Notes: a model not told the origin generated them from the sequence alone. Positions 29,340 through 45,221 are shown, counted from the first letter of the stretch. The stretch: 64,000 nt of DNA from Centroberyx gerrardi (GCF_048128805.1 NC_136005.1:12668975-12732974); one strand, 5' to 3'. Numbers and translations are program-made.

Positions 29340-29351
29340 GATGATCACGTA

Positions 29352-29912
29352 CTGCAATAAAAAAAACAGAGATTAACCTATTAAACAGTGTAATACTGCC
29401 TCTCAGAACTAACTAGCCTAATCAAATTAAACTACGTGCAAAACACGTCGTTACCGCAAATGAATCCCTCGTTTACTCCCCAACTATCACTCGCTGATGT
29501 GAATCCAAACTCAACTTGTCTAATTTGCACTAACTTCCTGATGGCAAAACTGAAAGTAAATTATATAAAATCACATGATGGATCATGTTGGCCATCGAAG
29601 TGTGCCGACAATACATTACTTACGTCTCAATTGATTCGCCATTCAATTAATCAATTCATTTTCTACCTGAATTTTAAGTCACATTTGAGCCAACTCGCGT
29701 CATGGTTGTGATATTAATACTCAATCTATATGAAGCTTTGGAGGAAGAACTGTTGTTTCCAGATCAATGTTTCATTCCGGAACATTGTCTTGCGACACAT
29801 GACAACAAAAATACGGAAGAAGCTAGCAACTAATTCGTTGCGTTCGCTAACACAACTTAACTCACTTGCAGTAGCATTGCACCATCAGTGGCTGTTTGTA
29901 ATAGTTCGCATT
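29352..29912. promoter_or_regulatory. Bidirectional promoter region between rfxank and borcs8
   Basis: The start codons of two divergent genes are only about 570 bp apart. On the minus strand a strong donor (GAC followed by GTAAGT, junction at 29624/29623) gives a plausible untranslated first exon of rfxank that splices to the acceptor at 29352/29351. That leaves roughly 29,630-29,910 for a shared promoter. A short upstream ATG (minus strand, MANQLR then a frame closing after the main start) lies in the proposed first exon. Promoter activity is inferred from arrangement, which matches mammals. Confidence 0.6.
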
Positions 29913-31741
29913 ATGGAAGACCAGGAGATGCAACTGAAAGTCAAACGAGGTAGTTAAATGTATCGGCATATATCTCATCGCTAGCTTGCAACGTTACCAG
30001 CTAGTTAGCTCACGTTAATGGCTGGTAATGCTATGGCTGCCAGTAAGTTAGTGTGTTGACATCGCGGTTTGTCCATGTGCCATGCAGTGAAATCTCTGTT
30101 TTGTTATCAAAACAATTCGCATATTTCAAGCATCTGCCTCTGTTCTTTACAGTGACTGACAAATTCACGGAGAGCATGTACGTCCTGGCTAATGAACCGT
30201 CTGTGGCCCTCTACCGACTGCAAGAACACGTCAGGAGGTCGCTGCCAGAACTGGTGCAACACAAGGTAAGGTTAGACTGTATTATGTGTAGCAGATAAAG
30301 ATAAAACCTACATAAAATACAGCTAACAACCTAAGTTTTGACTGCTAGTACATGTTTATAATATTACGTTCTCACTGCTTTTGTAGCCGCAAAGTCCTTT
30401 GTGTTTCTAGTTAGCTATTTTAAAAGCTAGTTAGCTAGTTTAAAAGCAAAGGGCATAAGGTTTAGCAGCGTTGAGCGTGTGTGTGTGAGTTGTGTGTTTT
30501 TTTCAGTGTGTAAGAAGTGAGGGTAGATAGGAGTATGTTTAAATTTGGGTATATAAAGTCTTGAAGGGTAGGACATGCTTAAGTTTCAGATACCACCAGA
30601 ATTTAAAATAAAGGTTCATTTGGCTAAATCTAATTTAAAGCCATTTGCTGTCATATGCTGTCAGTCATTGTATCACAGCCATTTGAATGTGAAAACTGTC
30701 TCCTGTGAATTAAACACAAAGAAAGCCACTAGTACTGTAATGGGGTTATACTCTAATTCCAGAATGCGTTTTTAAGTTAAAGTTAATTTATTTATATCCC
30801 TTCATCACAAGCATGTCTCAGAGGACTTTACAGAGAACAAGCCTACCTAGATCTAACTGGTCAACAATCAATCATAGAACAGAATGATGTAATACAAACT
30901 CAAGGAAGCAAAACAAAGTATAGGGCACACAAAAATGAACTTTCTTTTGGGTCTTCTCCCACGCAGACAGACATGCAGAGCTGGGAGGAGCAGAGCCAAG
31001 GAGCCATCTACACTGTAGAGTATGCATGCAGGTAAGAAGACTCATAGATTTACATATTTCAAGAATTCCATTGGCCTCGACTGTCGAGGCTTACATCGAT
31101 CTATCGGCCCTTGCAGCGCCGTGAAGAGCATGACGAACAGCAGCCTGTATTTCAAAAGCATCGACAGCCTCCTACGTCAAGCCATCAGCATGAAGGAACA
31201 GATCAGCAACTCTCAAGGACGCAGGTAGGAGGCAGCAGAGAACATGTTCACTGAGACACAGCAGTGTCCAAAGTGTCAAACATCTACCCTTGAGTCCGTG
31301 TATCTTCTCCCGCTCCAAAAACTCACTAGAAAATGTAATTATTTGAGAGTAAGGTGAGAGGAATTAATGTCTTTGGAGTTTCATCCTGTTTTTGCTCGTT
31401 CCTTGCTCCACATCAAATCTTTATTCATTTGTCACCTTTTGTTTCTGTTATTTACTGCAATTTGTATTAATTCATGTTTTGGGACACTCCATTAGCTAAT
31501 ATAGCCTGTTGATATTTTTGTTGGCAGTTGACTTATCCAGACATTGACTGCAAAGTTTCACACATTAATCAGGCCTATTTTGAACTTCTTTTTATTTTAG
31601 TTCATGGGTGCCTTGTGTTTTATGTTGTATTTTTCTTTGCTGTTATTTTTCCCATTGACACGTGCATGCAGCTTATGTGACGTGACCCCCTCTCCCAGTC
31701 CCCCTGTCCCTGCTCCACATCCCCCATCCTCTTCCTCATGA
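29913..31741 (+). CDS. borcs8: BLOC-1-related complex subunit 8 (MEF2BNB), 5 coding exons, 130 aa
   Basis: Coding exons are 29913-29949, 30153-30265, 30967-31031, 31117-31224 and 31672-31741 (393 nt, in frame). The protein begins MEDQEMQLKVKRVTDKFTES and carries VLANEPSVALYRLQEHVRRS, EEQSQGAIYTVEYACSAVKS and LLRQAISMKEQI, nearly identical to mammalian BORCS8 (119 aa). BORC is a cytosolic complex on the lysosome surface that recruits ARL8 and thereby kinesin, moving lysosomes outward along microtubules. No membrane segment; the sequence looks helical and soluble. The C-terminal exon encodes a low-complexity Ser/Pro tail (SPSPPVPAPHPPSSSS), as in mammals but with different sequence, so its exact boundary is the least certain part. 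In mammals borcs8 can read through into mef2b; here tmem221 lies between them in antisense. Confidence 0.95.
30779..30915. repeat. Probable SINE-like dispersed repeat in borcs8 intron 2
   Basis: AATTTATTTATAT followed by CAGAGGACTTTACAGAGAAC is a layout seen in many fish interspersed repeats. Boundaries are approximate. Confidence 0.4.
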
Positions 31742-32084
31742 CCCCTGGACGGAGGTGTCCAAGGTTAGTAGTTCCTCCAGCCGTGACACAATCACGTTCA
31801 GGCCTAAAAATAGGCATAAGATCACTTGTACAGTCACTTGGAAATTAGTGAAAGGTGCACTTGGGTGACCGTTTAATGGAATAAGCTTTTGTGAGCATTG
31901 TTTTAATGTGGCATTCAACTCTCCAAGAATGTCTTACTCTCAAGTTGAATTAGTTTTCTAGAATGAATTTATTTAAGGTTGATATGAAATCATATTGAGA
32001 GAATGCATAACATAACACATCTGCACATTGTGTACAAATATTTGGCAATATATTTCACAAGCCATCCTTTACCAAATGCAGTGA

Positions 32085-32090
32085 AATAAA
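32085..32090 (+). terminator. borcs8: Candidate poly(A) signal of borcs8
   Basis: First canonical AATAAA on the plus strand after the borcs8 stop, about 345 nt downstream. It would end the transcript before the convergent tmem221 stop at 32619. Confidence 0.45.
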
Positions 32091-32618
32091 GTATTTACGT
32101 TATTGTTTGTCAATGAAAGCTATAAATGCAAGAATTTGCCAATTTGATACATAGGCAACATCGGTGTGAATACTGAGTTTTAAATCAAGTTCATCCATAT
32201 AAAACACTACAAATTAGACAAAAGTTGTGCTTAAGAAGTTTATACATAAAATGCCTTATAATCTGAAGGTGATGAATCAGGTAATGATGATGAAAAATTG
32301 TCTGTATTCTTTTTATCACAGTCTCACGTTTGTTTGCAAACATCTTACATTAGACAATAAAAACATTTCCATGTCATGTTTTAGGCTTTGCTTGCACCAA
32401 AACCAGGAAAAAGGCATCATATTCACAGTCAATACAAGCGTGCGCAGAGCACACCGTGTATTGGTTATGGTAAACATGTTGAATGTAAAAAGCTATAAAT
32501 TGGCAGTTCTAGGTCTGTTGACTTGACACTTGTGTTAGCAGTCCTCTCGACATATTTAAAGGTCATCTGTCTCCATTAGCCAGTACTGCCTTCACCCAGG
32601 AGCTCAGCTCCCTCCTTA

Positions 32619-35985
<3,367 letters not shown>

Positions 35986-37493
35986 CTTTAGGGTCTCTTA
36001 AATCACCGGCGGTCAAGCTATAAAAAAAAAAGTTATCCCGGCGCGAACAACAATTCTTCTGCGATATCCTAAAATGTTTAATCCTCCGTAAAGTGCGACG
36101 ACATCGCAGTGTCTGTAAAATGTTTCGGCGTCCTTTTTGACTTGATAGGTTTCCCCAACATGGATTTTTTCAGTAGTTTGCCTGTTGTGGGAGCGCACCC
36201 CGCTGCTCCGTCTGAGCATGTGATGTGCTTTAAATCCCCAGATTAAAAACTTCGCCACAACAATGGACTTTTTCACTTGGATCCTCGGAAACAATGCATT
36301 GACGTGCTCCTGGGAGAGGCACAGTTCACTGGCCAAACAAAAACAGTGCAAAGACGAAGAAGATTAAAACATTTGCGGCATCCCATAAGTGACTTAGTAA
36401 AAAGTGAATTTCATTTTGCATTGGTGAAAGGGGTTTAACTAAATTACAGAAGTATGGAAATTATTACTAATAGTTTAAGGGAAAATTTCATTAAACTACC
36501 AAACACATAACTTGACACATAGCGTGTCTTTGCTATAGGCCTGTTCACTAGTGAATTTATAGTGATCTTATTGTTTATGGTAGCCTATATTTTATCTCCT
36601 TTGATATCACTATAATAGGCCTATTCCTTATGCTAGTAGGCTTATGTCCCTAAATTATTATAGGATTACTGTAACTCCTTCCCATAAGACTATCAGCAAC
36701 CAAAGGCTAATTTATTATTAATAATAATAATCATAATTGTATGCTTAATAATAATAATTTTAACTTTAGGATAACTTTAAGTAATCCTAAAGTGAATAAG
36801 CTTACATTTACTGACATGCAGTTGACATCAGGCAAAATCAAATATGACCCCAAGCCCAATTAAACTTAAAAATGTCTCTGTGCAAACTTACCTGATGGCA
36901 AAACGGCAGGTGTAAGTTAGGCTACTGCTTAAAATGTTGAGGAATTTGCAGCAGGAGCTACTTTAGCCGACCCAGTTCACTGCAGAATACCTCTTTCATT
37001 CTTAACTCCAACTCCTCTCAACTCTCTGAATCTAATTAACTTTTCACTAGTTGCCTTGGAAACAAATACAGCTTAGCAGCGGAGCACTTTTTTCTACACT
37101 CACTTTGTTGCTTTTATTGTCACCTATACTCTCATCTATTCTCTCATCTTTATCCACGTATTCTGGCCATGTAGGCTAGTGAAATAAGTTGCCCAGTACT
37201 TGTCTGATTTATTCTAATTAGGCTATATAATAGTCATATAATAGTCATAATAGAAAATGCAAGTATTCAAAAAAATGTAATATAGGCTACATTGAATTTT
37301 AGTACAAATGATTGTGCGTATTTGTCATCGCCGCTGTTGCTGGTCTGGACCACGAACAGCTTGACATACTTAAAGTCTGCTTGTGTGACTTGTGTTACAG
37401 AGACCTTACTGTTCTGTTAAAGGTTGGGGGTTGGTGGTGAGGGGGGGGTAAAGGTGTAGCCTTGTTCTGTTGAGATGTAGATAAGACTAGCTA

Positions 37494-37682
37494 TAAAGGT
37501 ACACAATGTGAAGAATTGCTCTCACACATGTACACTGACCATGGAGGCTATTTCTGAATTCGACAGCCTCACCACATGCTCTAAAAGGGTCGGGGCTGAT
37601 CTTGTCGAAAGCAGAAGTGAGAAGTTTCAGGAAAACAAAAAAAAAATGGACTCACTATGAAAAGTTCTCAAATGCACCTTTA
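37494..37682. mobile_element. Probable TA-flanked MITE, about 189 bp
   Basis: The ends read TAAAGGTACA and TGCACCTTTA, inverted repeats with one mismatch, flanked on each side by TA, the duplication typical of Tc1/mariner-type insertion. No coding frame. A sequence resembling one end (GCACCTTTAAAT) also occurs near 23,890. The assignment to a superfamily is inference. Confidence 0.6.
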
Positions 37683-40063
37683 TATGACTTATAGACTTAC
37701 ACTTTCTTTTTTAAATGGTTCTTGTAATTATTAGGGATTTTGTAGCACTGTATTGCTAGTTATGACTCAGACGTCAATCACGGGATTGATTGAGCTCGGT
37801 CCTCAGCGCCGTTATTGTTTCAGAACACAGCGGTGAAGAAGACACCTGAATGCACGCTATCCTCAGAAAACATAATTCACTCTTGTCACCGGTGATTAGC
37901 TTGATGTATTTGCAGATGGGGGTTTGCACTATTCTCTATCGGATTGGCCAGGCCATGCACACACAGATGAAGCCTGGAGGAAAAGGCTCTGGCAGTCTGC
38001 GGGGATGTTGCTAACTATTGCATCAGATGCCGCTTGGGGCCTCTTTAGAGATCACAAACTGTGTGTGTGCGAGTGTGTGTGTGTTTATGGTTGTGTGTCC
38101 GTATGTTTGAATGAGATGTGTATGTGTGTCTGCGTACATGTGTGAAAAAGAGAGTTGGTATCCACACTTTTCCATGGATGATTGTTCTACACTAATAACT
38201 CTTGTCACTACATTATTTTTAGGAGTGCCGAGTGCATTGTGTCACATCCCAAGAATAGTCAAGAATAATGCAGCTCATACAGTATAAGTGATTCAGTTAT
38301 TACCTCTAAATATATCTATTAAGCTGACAGCATGGCAGCTTTCCGTGTGCAGTCTCTTATGCATGCACTATGCAACCTGAATGCTGATGCAATATTACAC
38401 TGAATTTGTTAACGTCTAGATAAATAGAGTTGCTTATGTATCAAAATCACATGTATCAAAATCAATCACAGTTGGACTCGTGACATCTGTCATATACACA
38501 CAAGCTTGTCCTATTATACCCATTGCATATCAATCTTCAGTACAGATACTTTGTCAAATGAAATTTAAACAGAATGTGGAAGAGCAATGTGTTCCTGGAT
38601 GTGCCGATGTCCCTTATTGACTTGGACCCACTTTGAATAGAACAGGGGGATAAATCAAAGGCATGGCGCGCACAAATAGAAACCCATCACAGCTACTATC
38701 AATAGAAAACATGCAGATAATTCCCTGTCCCTTGGCATTGTCTTACTGTAAGTTGTGCTTTGCTTTTGATCATTTCATTTCACCCTTTTTTCTCTTTCTT
38801 CATCACTCCATTCCCTTTCTATCCTTAGACTTTAGTATTGATTATTTACTGTAGCTATTAAACACAACAGCAAAACTACCAGGCCTATACAGTGGACAAG
38901 TCAGCAGGTGTGGCACTCACAACATGTACAATCAGACAAAATGATGGTATACTTGTTACTTGATACTAGTTGTCTCTAGGATTAATTTGTGTTTTATATC
39001 TGATATGCAGATGGAAATTTGGCCTGAGAGAAGTATAAGAACCAAATGCAACTGGAATGTGTGATTCGGTTCTCTGGTTACTGCAACACAAACAACAGCA
39101 AAATTTAGCCAGTGTTAATGCTCAATGATGATGGGGGCGTAGGGACAACTGTGACATGTCAATAATATTGATGACGTTTAGACATTGAATATAATAATCT
39201 GATACCTTATTGATCCATGTGCTGAAATTCTCTTCACAAAGATTTCTTCTTAGACCAAGATGTTCTTTTGAGAAGAAGAAATGCAAAGAGACAATTTTCT
39301 AATTATGCTACAGCACTTTAAAAACCCTCTGATTCATCTGCTTTCACACACGCACACACACATACATACACACACAGACACGCACACACACACACAGATT
39401 ATGAATTCAGTGCAGCTATATAGGTACTGGGTTTAATACGTGTTTTTCCTAAGGTAAGAACATTCTTCATGCAAAATGACATAAAGATTATTTTAATTTT
39501 CAACAAAACCTTTGGAATTGTAGGTACTTAAACACAACATGTGTTTAGGGCATAAATAGTATCAGTGTTATCTAGTGTTAGATGTCAGTTTTCCTATGGC
39601 AGGTGTCTCAATTCACTGACCTACACATATAGTTGGCTAGTGGGCCCACATGTTTCCCCTGAGCTTAGTTTCATCTGCAGAACATATAAATACCATATGG
39701 TTTCACTCTTCACACCTTTCAATCAGCTGTAGTTATTGTCACCTTCTGAGAGTCATGTGCAGTGAATTTAGGAAGAGCAAAGTGAAAAGACACTGCTGCC
39801 CGTTGTAGTTGCATTATTGGCACGACCTTCAATACCTCCAGTTGAGAGGGAATAAACTCACGACAAGTGGTAAATATGGATCGTCACAAAGAGGAAATAG
39901 TTTCTCAAGAGAATATTTTAGTCTCATAAATACTTCCATCCTAAATTATACCACTGGATTTACCTATCCCCATATGTTTTAGAGGATGTCAAAGCTTATC
40001 ATGTACAGTGTTTGTATGATGAGAGCACAAACTAATAAGGCAAACATGCCTCACAAGTTAAAA

Positions 40064-40625
40064 GTTGGGTTCAGTGACCTCCAGGGATCCTTAAGGGGGA
40101 TTCAGGGGATCCCCAGTAAAATGAGGAATAGTTTAATTTCACTATTATGTCACTCACAAGATGTTTATACAAGGGTTGGACCGATACATCAGTGTGCCAA
40201 TATATTTATTAAATATTGGATATCGGCATGTCATGTCACCCACAGCCAATACACACAAAAAAATAAAGGTGCAAACTGGAACCAAACAGTGATGGCATAG
40301 AAGAACCATTTCTGGTTCCACAAAGAACCTTGCAGACCAAGGCTGTTTAAAAAATATTTTCTGCACACCTTTGTTTAGACACCTGCATTGTGTTTTTGTT
40401 TAATTGCCCTTGTATAGGCTCATTTGCAATTACACAATGGTAGGCAGTTGACCACCCACCATCCAATAACTCAAATAAGAATTAAGAACCTTTTAATATC
40501 CCATAGAACCATATGAGGAACAGGAAGAACCTTCCATTAAATAAAGTGTTTCTTTATCAGGTGGGTCTTCGTGGAACCACACAGCCTTTTAAAGAACCAG
40601 TTAAGAACCATTATGTTCTATGATG
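40064..40625. repeat. Mosaic of decayed dispersed repeats
   Basis: Three repeat-like blocks adjoin. Around 40,075-40,130 the GGATCC/GGGGATCCCC-rich block recalls the ends of hAT-type MITEs. Around 40,173-40,230 paired ACCGATACATC and ATATCGGCATG look like a collapsed inverted-repeat element. Around 40,260-40,620 recurrent AAGAACC and GGTTCCA motifs resemble a common fish element. No intact ends or target duplications were identified, so class is uncertain. Confidence 0.45.
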
Positions 40626-41295
40626 AATGATGGAGGTTTCTCCCTGACCACAGCTACATAAAACCTGCAATAAAATGTTATTTTCTTTGCAGTTGATATA
40701 TATTTAATATATAATTGTCTGAATAATTGTCCCATGATTGTTTTTTTTTTGGTAAGTTAATTCTTCATTTAAAGGTCTAATGTATCCCAGAGTTTCCCCT
40801 GTCATTGAATAGTGTGTGGTGGAGCGTTTTAGTGTCCCATGATGGTTTTTAGATGTTGTTTCAGAGGCTGGCAGGAATACAGTAGTGGAAACACGGAATA
40901 CATTTAATTTTTTGCCATGAAAATGGCCACATTTAAAGATGTTGAATATCAGCACAAAATACTGGCAATAGGGGAATTCAGTCTAAAACAGATATCAGCC
41001 TTAACAATTGTTTTCCCTAGTTTGCACAGTGAGAAATGTATAAGAATGGCTGTCTTGATTATAAGTTTCACTGTAGCCTACCTGCAGACAGTCATGCAAT
41101 TATATACTGCTACACAACTAACTACTAAACAACTAACTGGAAAAATCATATCAAAAACATTTCCTCGGGGCAAAATCATATCAAATGGCGCGCCTGTGGT
41201 CTAATGCGGATCCTTTTGACGTGAAAAAGTTTGGGAGCCGCTGATCTGAAGTTACAGTTGGTGCCAGCCCTCAGTGACTGGTGCGGGTCGGAGGC

Positions 41296-41635
41296 GGATG
41301 AGCGTGTCGTCGCTGCAGACCAATAGCATCGCTGAGGAGGCGGTGTGTGTGGTAACGTAGAGAGACGAGCTGCAGCCAGCTGTTGCTGCTGCTGCTGCTG
41401 CTGCCGTGCGCTCTGCTGGAGAGCCGCGCTCCTCAACCATCCGCTCCTGCTGCATCAGGTGAACATCTCTTTGTCAGTCCTCAGCGAGAAGACACGGCCA
41501 GAGTCCTCCGAGATACCTATGTTTCGTTTTTTCGTTATCATCGGCAACTTTTCCTGTTATATTTGTCTTTAACAACTGGGTCAAACGCAGAGGTAAATAG
41601 AGAAAAAAGGCCACCGGAGTCACGTCAAAGAACAG
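41296..41635 (+). promoter_or_regulatory. mef2b: Probable promoter and non-coding first exon of mef2b
   Basis: This is a GC-rich, CpG-containing stretch in otherwise AT-rich DNA, with a CCAAT box (CCAATAGC, about 41320) and a GCT/CTG triplet run (about 41384-41404). It ends at a strong splice donor, AACAG followed by GTGAGA at 41636. A second possible donor (CATCAG/GTGAAC) lies at 41459/41460. The first coding exon of mef2b has its acceptor at 46522, so a spliced leader is required upstream, as in other MEF2 genes. The transcription start is not determined. Confidence 0.55.
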
Positions 41636-42193
41636 GTGAGAACTGATCTTCTGGTTTTTTCTTTGGGCATGTGTGTTTATTATTCATTTATCTCGCTTGT
41701 TAAGACAAATGAGCGAAGTTTCCACTCTCCTGTGGTGTAATAATCAGATACCACTGCGGTTAATGTACCTGTTAGTGTGTTAGCCTATTGAAAGTAGCCT
41801 ATAGATGTAATATTAGACAGGGATGCTTGGTAACTCTGGGACAGACAGGCTATTCTTAACCAGACTATTTTGAATGACGTCAGCAATTTATTAATTATCT
41901 GCAAATATTTTTAAGCAATGTATTTTTACCGTTTTTATTTATAGCGCTGAATGCTTGCCGTACAATCTGTCTCCTTTTGATACACCAGATAGACACATCT
42001 CATGACACTTTAAAACCATTCAGCCCAGACTTTGGCTGATTTTAAGAGCCATCTGAACTGAAGTGGTAATTTATTCCTTGTTGTAAGTAGTGTCATAAAT
42101 CCCATCTGCATTTTATTGCCTCAGTGTGAGATATGTAGAGCAAAATTACAATTTGTAACTTAGGCCTACTATATTCACAGAAGTGAATATAAA

Positions 42194-42198
42194 GATAG

Positions 42199-42238
<40 letters not shown>
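42194..42238. repeat. GATA tetranucleotide repeat in mef2b intron 1
   Basis: About 11 tandem GATA units. Confidence 0.95.
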
Positions 42239-42617
42239 TCAGTCACAGTTATTATAGCCATGACATGCAGTAGTTGCTTCATTAGACAGCCTGAACTGAA
42301 CATTTTGAATCCTTTACATGACTTCTTTGTAAGTTGGACTTTCTTGTCCTCAGAACTGTTGCTTCTCAATACACTGCTATTGTTTCTCATTCAATGTGTG
42401 CAAGTGCGCATCCATGACTCCAATGTTTTTCATGATCAGAGATCATTGGCTCAAGATGGAACTTGCTGGTCTTTATGTGTAATAATGTACGAACATGCCT
42501 TTTTAATTGCAGTTGTCAGCAGAAGCCTTTCCTCTCTTCAGTTGTCAAAAGAAAAGAAATGAATGAAAGGAGTTTGGAGTTAAAAGGAGCTTTAAGGTGT
42601 GTCTCTTGTCTTTGCAG

Positions 42618-42654
42618 TTTACTCATTCCAGTGGACATTGGAGAACTTTATAAG
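42618..42654 (+). other. mef2b: Exon-like cassette A (37 nt) in mef2b intron 1
   Basis: A polypyrimidine tract and TTTGCAG precede this segment and GTAATG follows it, so both splice sites look functional. It matches the cassette at 45185-45221 in 27 of 37 positions with no gaps, and the flanking intron bases also match. No AUG inside; if used it would be an untranslated leader exon. Confidence 0.5.
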
Positions 42655-42860
42655 GTAATGAAAACCTTTTCCGTTCTTTATGGAAAGATCAAATGTTCAG
42701 CTCATGCCTGCATGTACTCTTGCTATTCTGGCTCTATCAAAAATATCAAGGCAATTCAATTATCTCCTGTTAAAATTAGACAAATATTTCCTCACCACTG
42801 CTCTGCAAAGGCCCCGTAAGCACATGAACTGTCTGACCCTGATGTGAGACACACTCATAC

Positions 42861-42865
42861 ACGCA

Positions 42866-42896
<31 letters not shown>

Positions 42897-42903
42897 GCGC
42901 GCG
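42861..42903. repeat. CA/CG alternating purine-pyrimidine tract
   Basis: (CA)n runs directly into about 11 CG dinucleotides, in mef2b intron 1. Confidence 0.95.
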
Positions 42904-45184
42904 ATAATACTAAAATAATAACTTCGAAGACAAACCTCTGTCATGGGCTCTAAATGTGTGATGAACGTACTGACGAATAAAGTGTTACATCTGACAAGAT
43001 TCAATGTAAAGGCTTCCTCTTCTCAAAATACATTTCCTTTTTTATTAGAGCTGGTGAGTTTGTTCCATTAACATTTCAAAGTAGCAGTTCGGGTCACCGT
43101 GTTTTTACGTTGGGTTTGGAGGATTTATGTATTGGTTCATGCAAATCGGATTCCGGTCTTCTATTTTTGGAGATAGTTTTGGGCCTGGTTTCGCATCTTA
43201 CCAGTGATATAGATAACACAACTACGGCAACTAATAGTGAAAACAATGCTGTGCACTGGGCCGGTGAGGTACTGTCCACACTACTAGTGTACTCAGAGTT
43301 AGACTACAGGCTCCCAGCTTAATTTAGTACTTCATGCTAGCTACAGCTTCTATTTTAGTGCAAATGGACTTGCTTCATTGATTGAATTGTTTTCGGTTTA
43401 TAGCCAGAATACATGGAGGAAAGGCAATACTTAGAGAGCAGCAGCAAGACACTGGCACAGAAACATCCTTTTTAGCGATAGTGTATTAGAAATTTCAGTT
43501 GCATCACTGCCATGGCATTAGAAAAAACAAAACAATTTCTATGGATTAACATTTCAACACGTGAAATTTCCCCACTTGACATGATCAGTGGCTTTAAGAC
43601 TCGATAACACCAACATCAGCCTTTGATGGGTTCGGCCAAACTTGTATGTCACAAACAATAAGTGGACGTATGCGATGTTGAAAATGTGATTGGGTGGTCT
43701 TCGAATCTGGTTTGCTGAGAGCGCCAGAAGCTCTCTGCTTCTATACCTAAAATTAGCCTACACTTGTTTACAAATATTTTCGAAACATTTACTTACACCA
43801 AGCCCTCATGCTCTGAATGACTCACAAAGAGAAAATCAATGAAGGAGAACCTCCAATAGTCTATAAAACACCTAAAATGTATTTTTTTTTACATTTCTAT
43901 TTCATTATTTTAATTCACTGCAACATGCAAAATATCCAACTTGATAAAGCACTGAGAAGTAGCATCAAACCCAGCGCTCATTCATATTATCACCTGTTAC
44001 AATGATGTTGTCTGTTGATGCAGAGACTGTTGTGTGTTTAATACATCCATGGTGCAAACTCATTGTTGTCCCAGTGAGATCCCCAGTGACTAGTCAGAAG
44101 GCCGCGCTCCTCTGGGACCGGGGTATGTTAGAAAGCAGGGCTGCTCTGTGTTACATGCCTGCTTTGGTTGTCTGCGTTCAGTTTTTTCCACTGTCTAGCC
44201 TCTGGGAAGGCGTCTGAGGAAGCTGCCGTGTCTTTCCCCATAGAAGCAGGAGACCCAGGGGCGCCTGTGCGTGTGTGCAATGATTGCACTATTACAAGAC
44301 ACGTGGCAATTCTGGCTTGCATTCATCTCCATTCACTATACTTCTGAGACTAGTTCACAACACGTAGAGGCAAATAAATGATGCCGTTTTCTCTGTTGTC
44401 CACTTTTTCTCTGTCTAAAATGAATGAAGCGCTCAAGAGTCGCTCTGCCCAGTCATTACCTTCACCCAGAGATTAAAGCTCACGTGCAATAGGTGGTTGC
44501 TGCTTGGCTGTTTGTGGTGCTTACAGACCTCAAGCGGCAGTTGTCGTATGGGAAAACATTATCCAGAATTAGCTGATATATGAAGCACGGCCAGGGTTTT
44601 ACTGCCTGTCTGTGTCTTTAGGGGTTTGAAAAACCTAGTAAACCACAGAGAGTTCTAGCTAACTCCTCACCGTTTGGCTGGAGGTGTAGCTATATTTGCC
44701 CAGCTAGTCATGTGGGCGGCTGGGCTGTCTGTGGTGATGATGGTGGTAGTGTAGTTATAACTGAGGGGAGAGGGACTTTCTGTAAAACTGTGAGATAAAG
44801 ATCTTTCTGCCCTGGCCTCTCTTTAGCACATATCTCCCACTTCCCTCTCTTCTCACTATTAACATGCCCTGATATGAGGTCAAATTGCCTGTCTCTCTTT
44901 TGTTCAAAAAAAGAAAATGAAAAGCTTGACCTGCTGTTAGCTGAATTCACTGTGGTAGCCGAGCTGCTAGATTTCTGACCAGTACTGCTTTTTGTGGTCA
45001 CATATTTACCAGCAAGAGCCGTTTATCCACAGTGTGCCTGTTTTTCTCTGTGTCTTCTAATTAACTAGCACTGTTTTCCAAGAAGTTACCATGGAGACAG
45101 TGCCAATGATGTTTGACATAGATGAATGAACGAAAGGGAGTTCACCTCCGGTAGTTATTGTCGAGGTGTGTCTTGTCTTTGCAG

Positions 45185-45221
45185 CACGCTCAGTCCAGTG
45201 GCTATTACAGTACTTTATAAG
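45185..45221 (+). other. mef2b: Exon-like cassette B (37 nt) in mef2b intron 1
   Basis: This has the same structure as the cassette at 42618-42654: TCTTGTCTTTGCAG acceptor, 37-nt body ending TACTTTATAAG, and GTAATGATG donor. A consensus MEF2 binding site (CTAAATATAG) lies about 150 bp downstream. Use as an alternative leader exon is inference. Confidence 0.5.

Larger units (their letters stand above)
35986..41295. other. Intergenic: tmem221 upstream region to mef2b 5' region
   Basis: About 5.3 kb with no supported exon. The first few hundred bases should hold the tmem221 promoter. The rest is AT-rich and contains a hairpin with 10-bp arms (36763-36772 and 36784-36793), a TA-flanked MITE near 37.5 kb, TG and CA microsatellites (38060-38130, 39347-39398) and several decayed repeat fragments around 40.07-40.62 kb. 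Confidence 0.6.

Noticed and set aside
29624-29651. Upstream ATG (minus strand) as the rfxank start
   Set aside because: Spliced to the next exon it runs out of frame and stops shortly after the main ATG, so it is at most a short upstream open frame.
42178-42240. Possible CRISPR-like array of short repeats
   Set aside because: It is a simple GATA microsatellite with no spacers, in a vertebrate genome.
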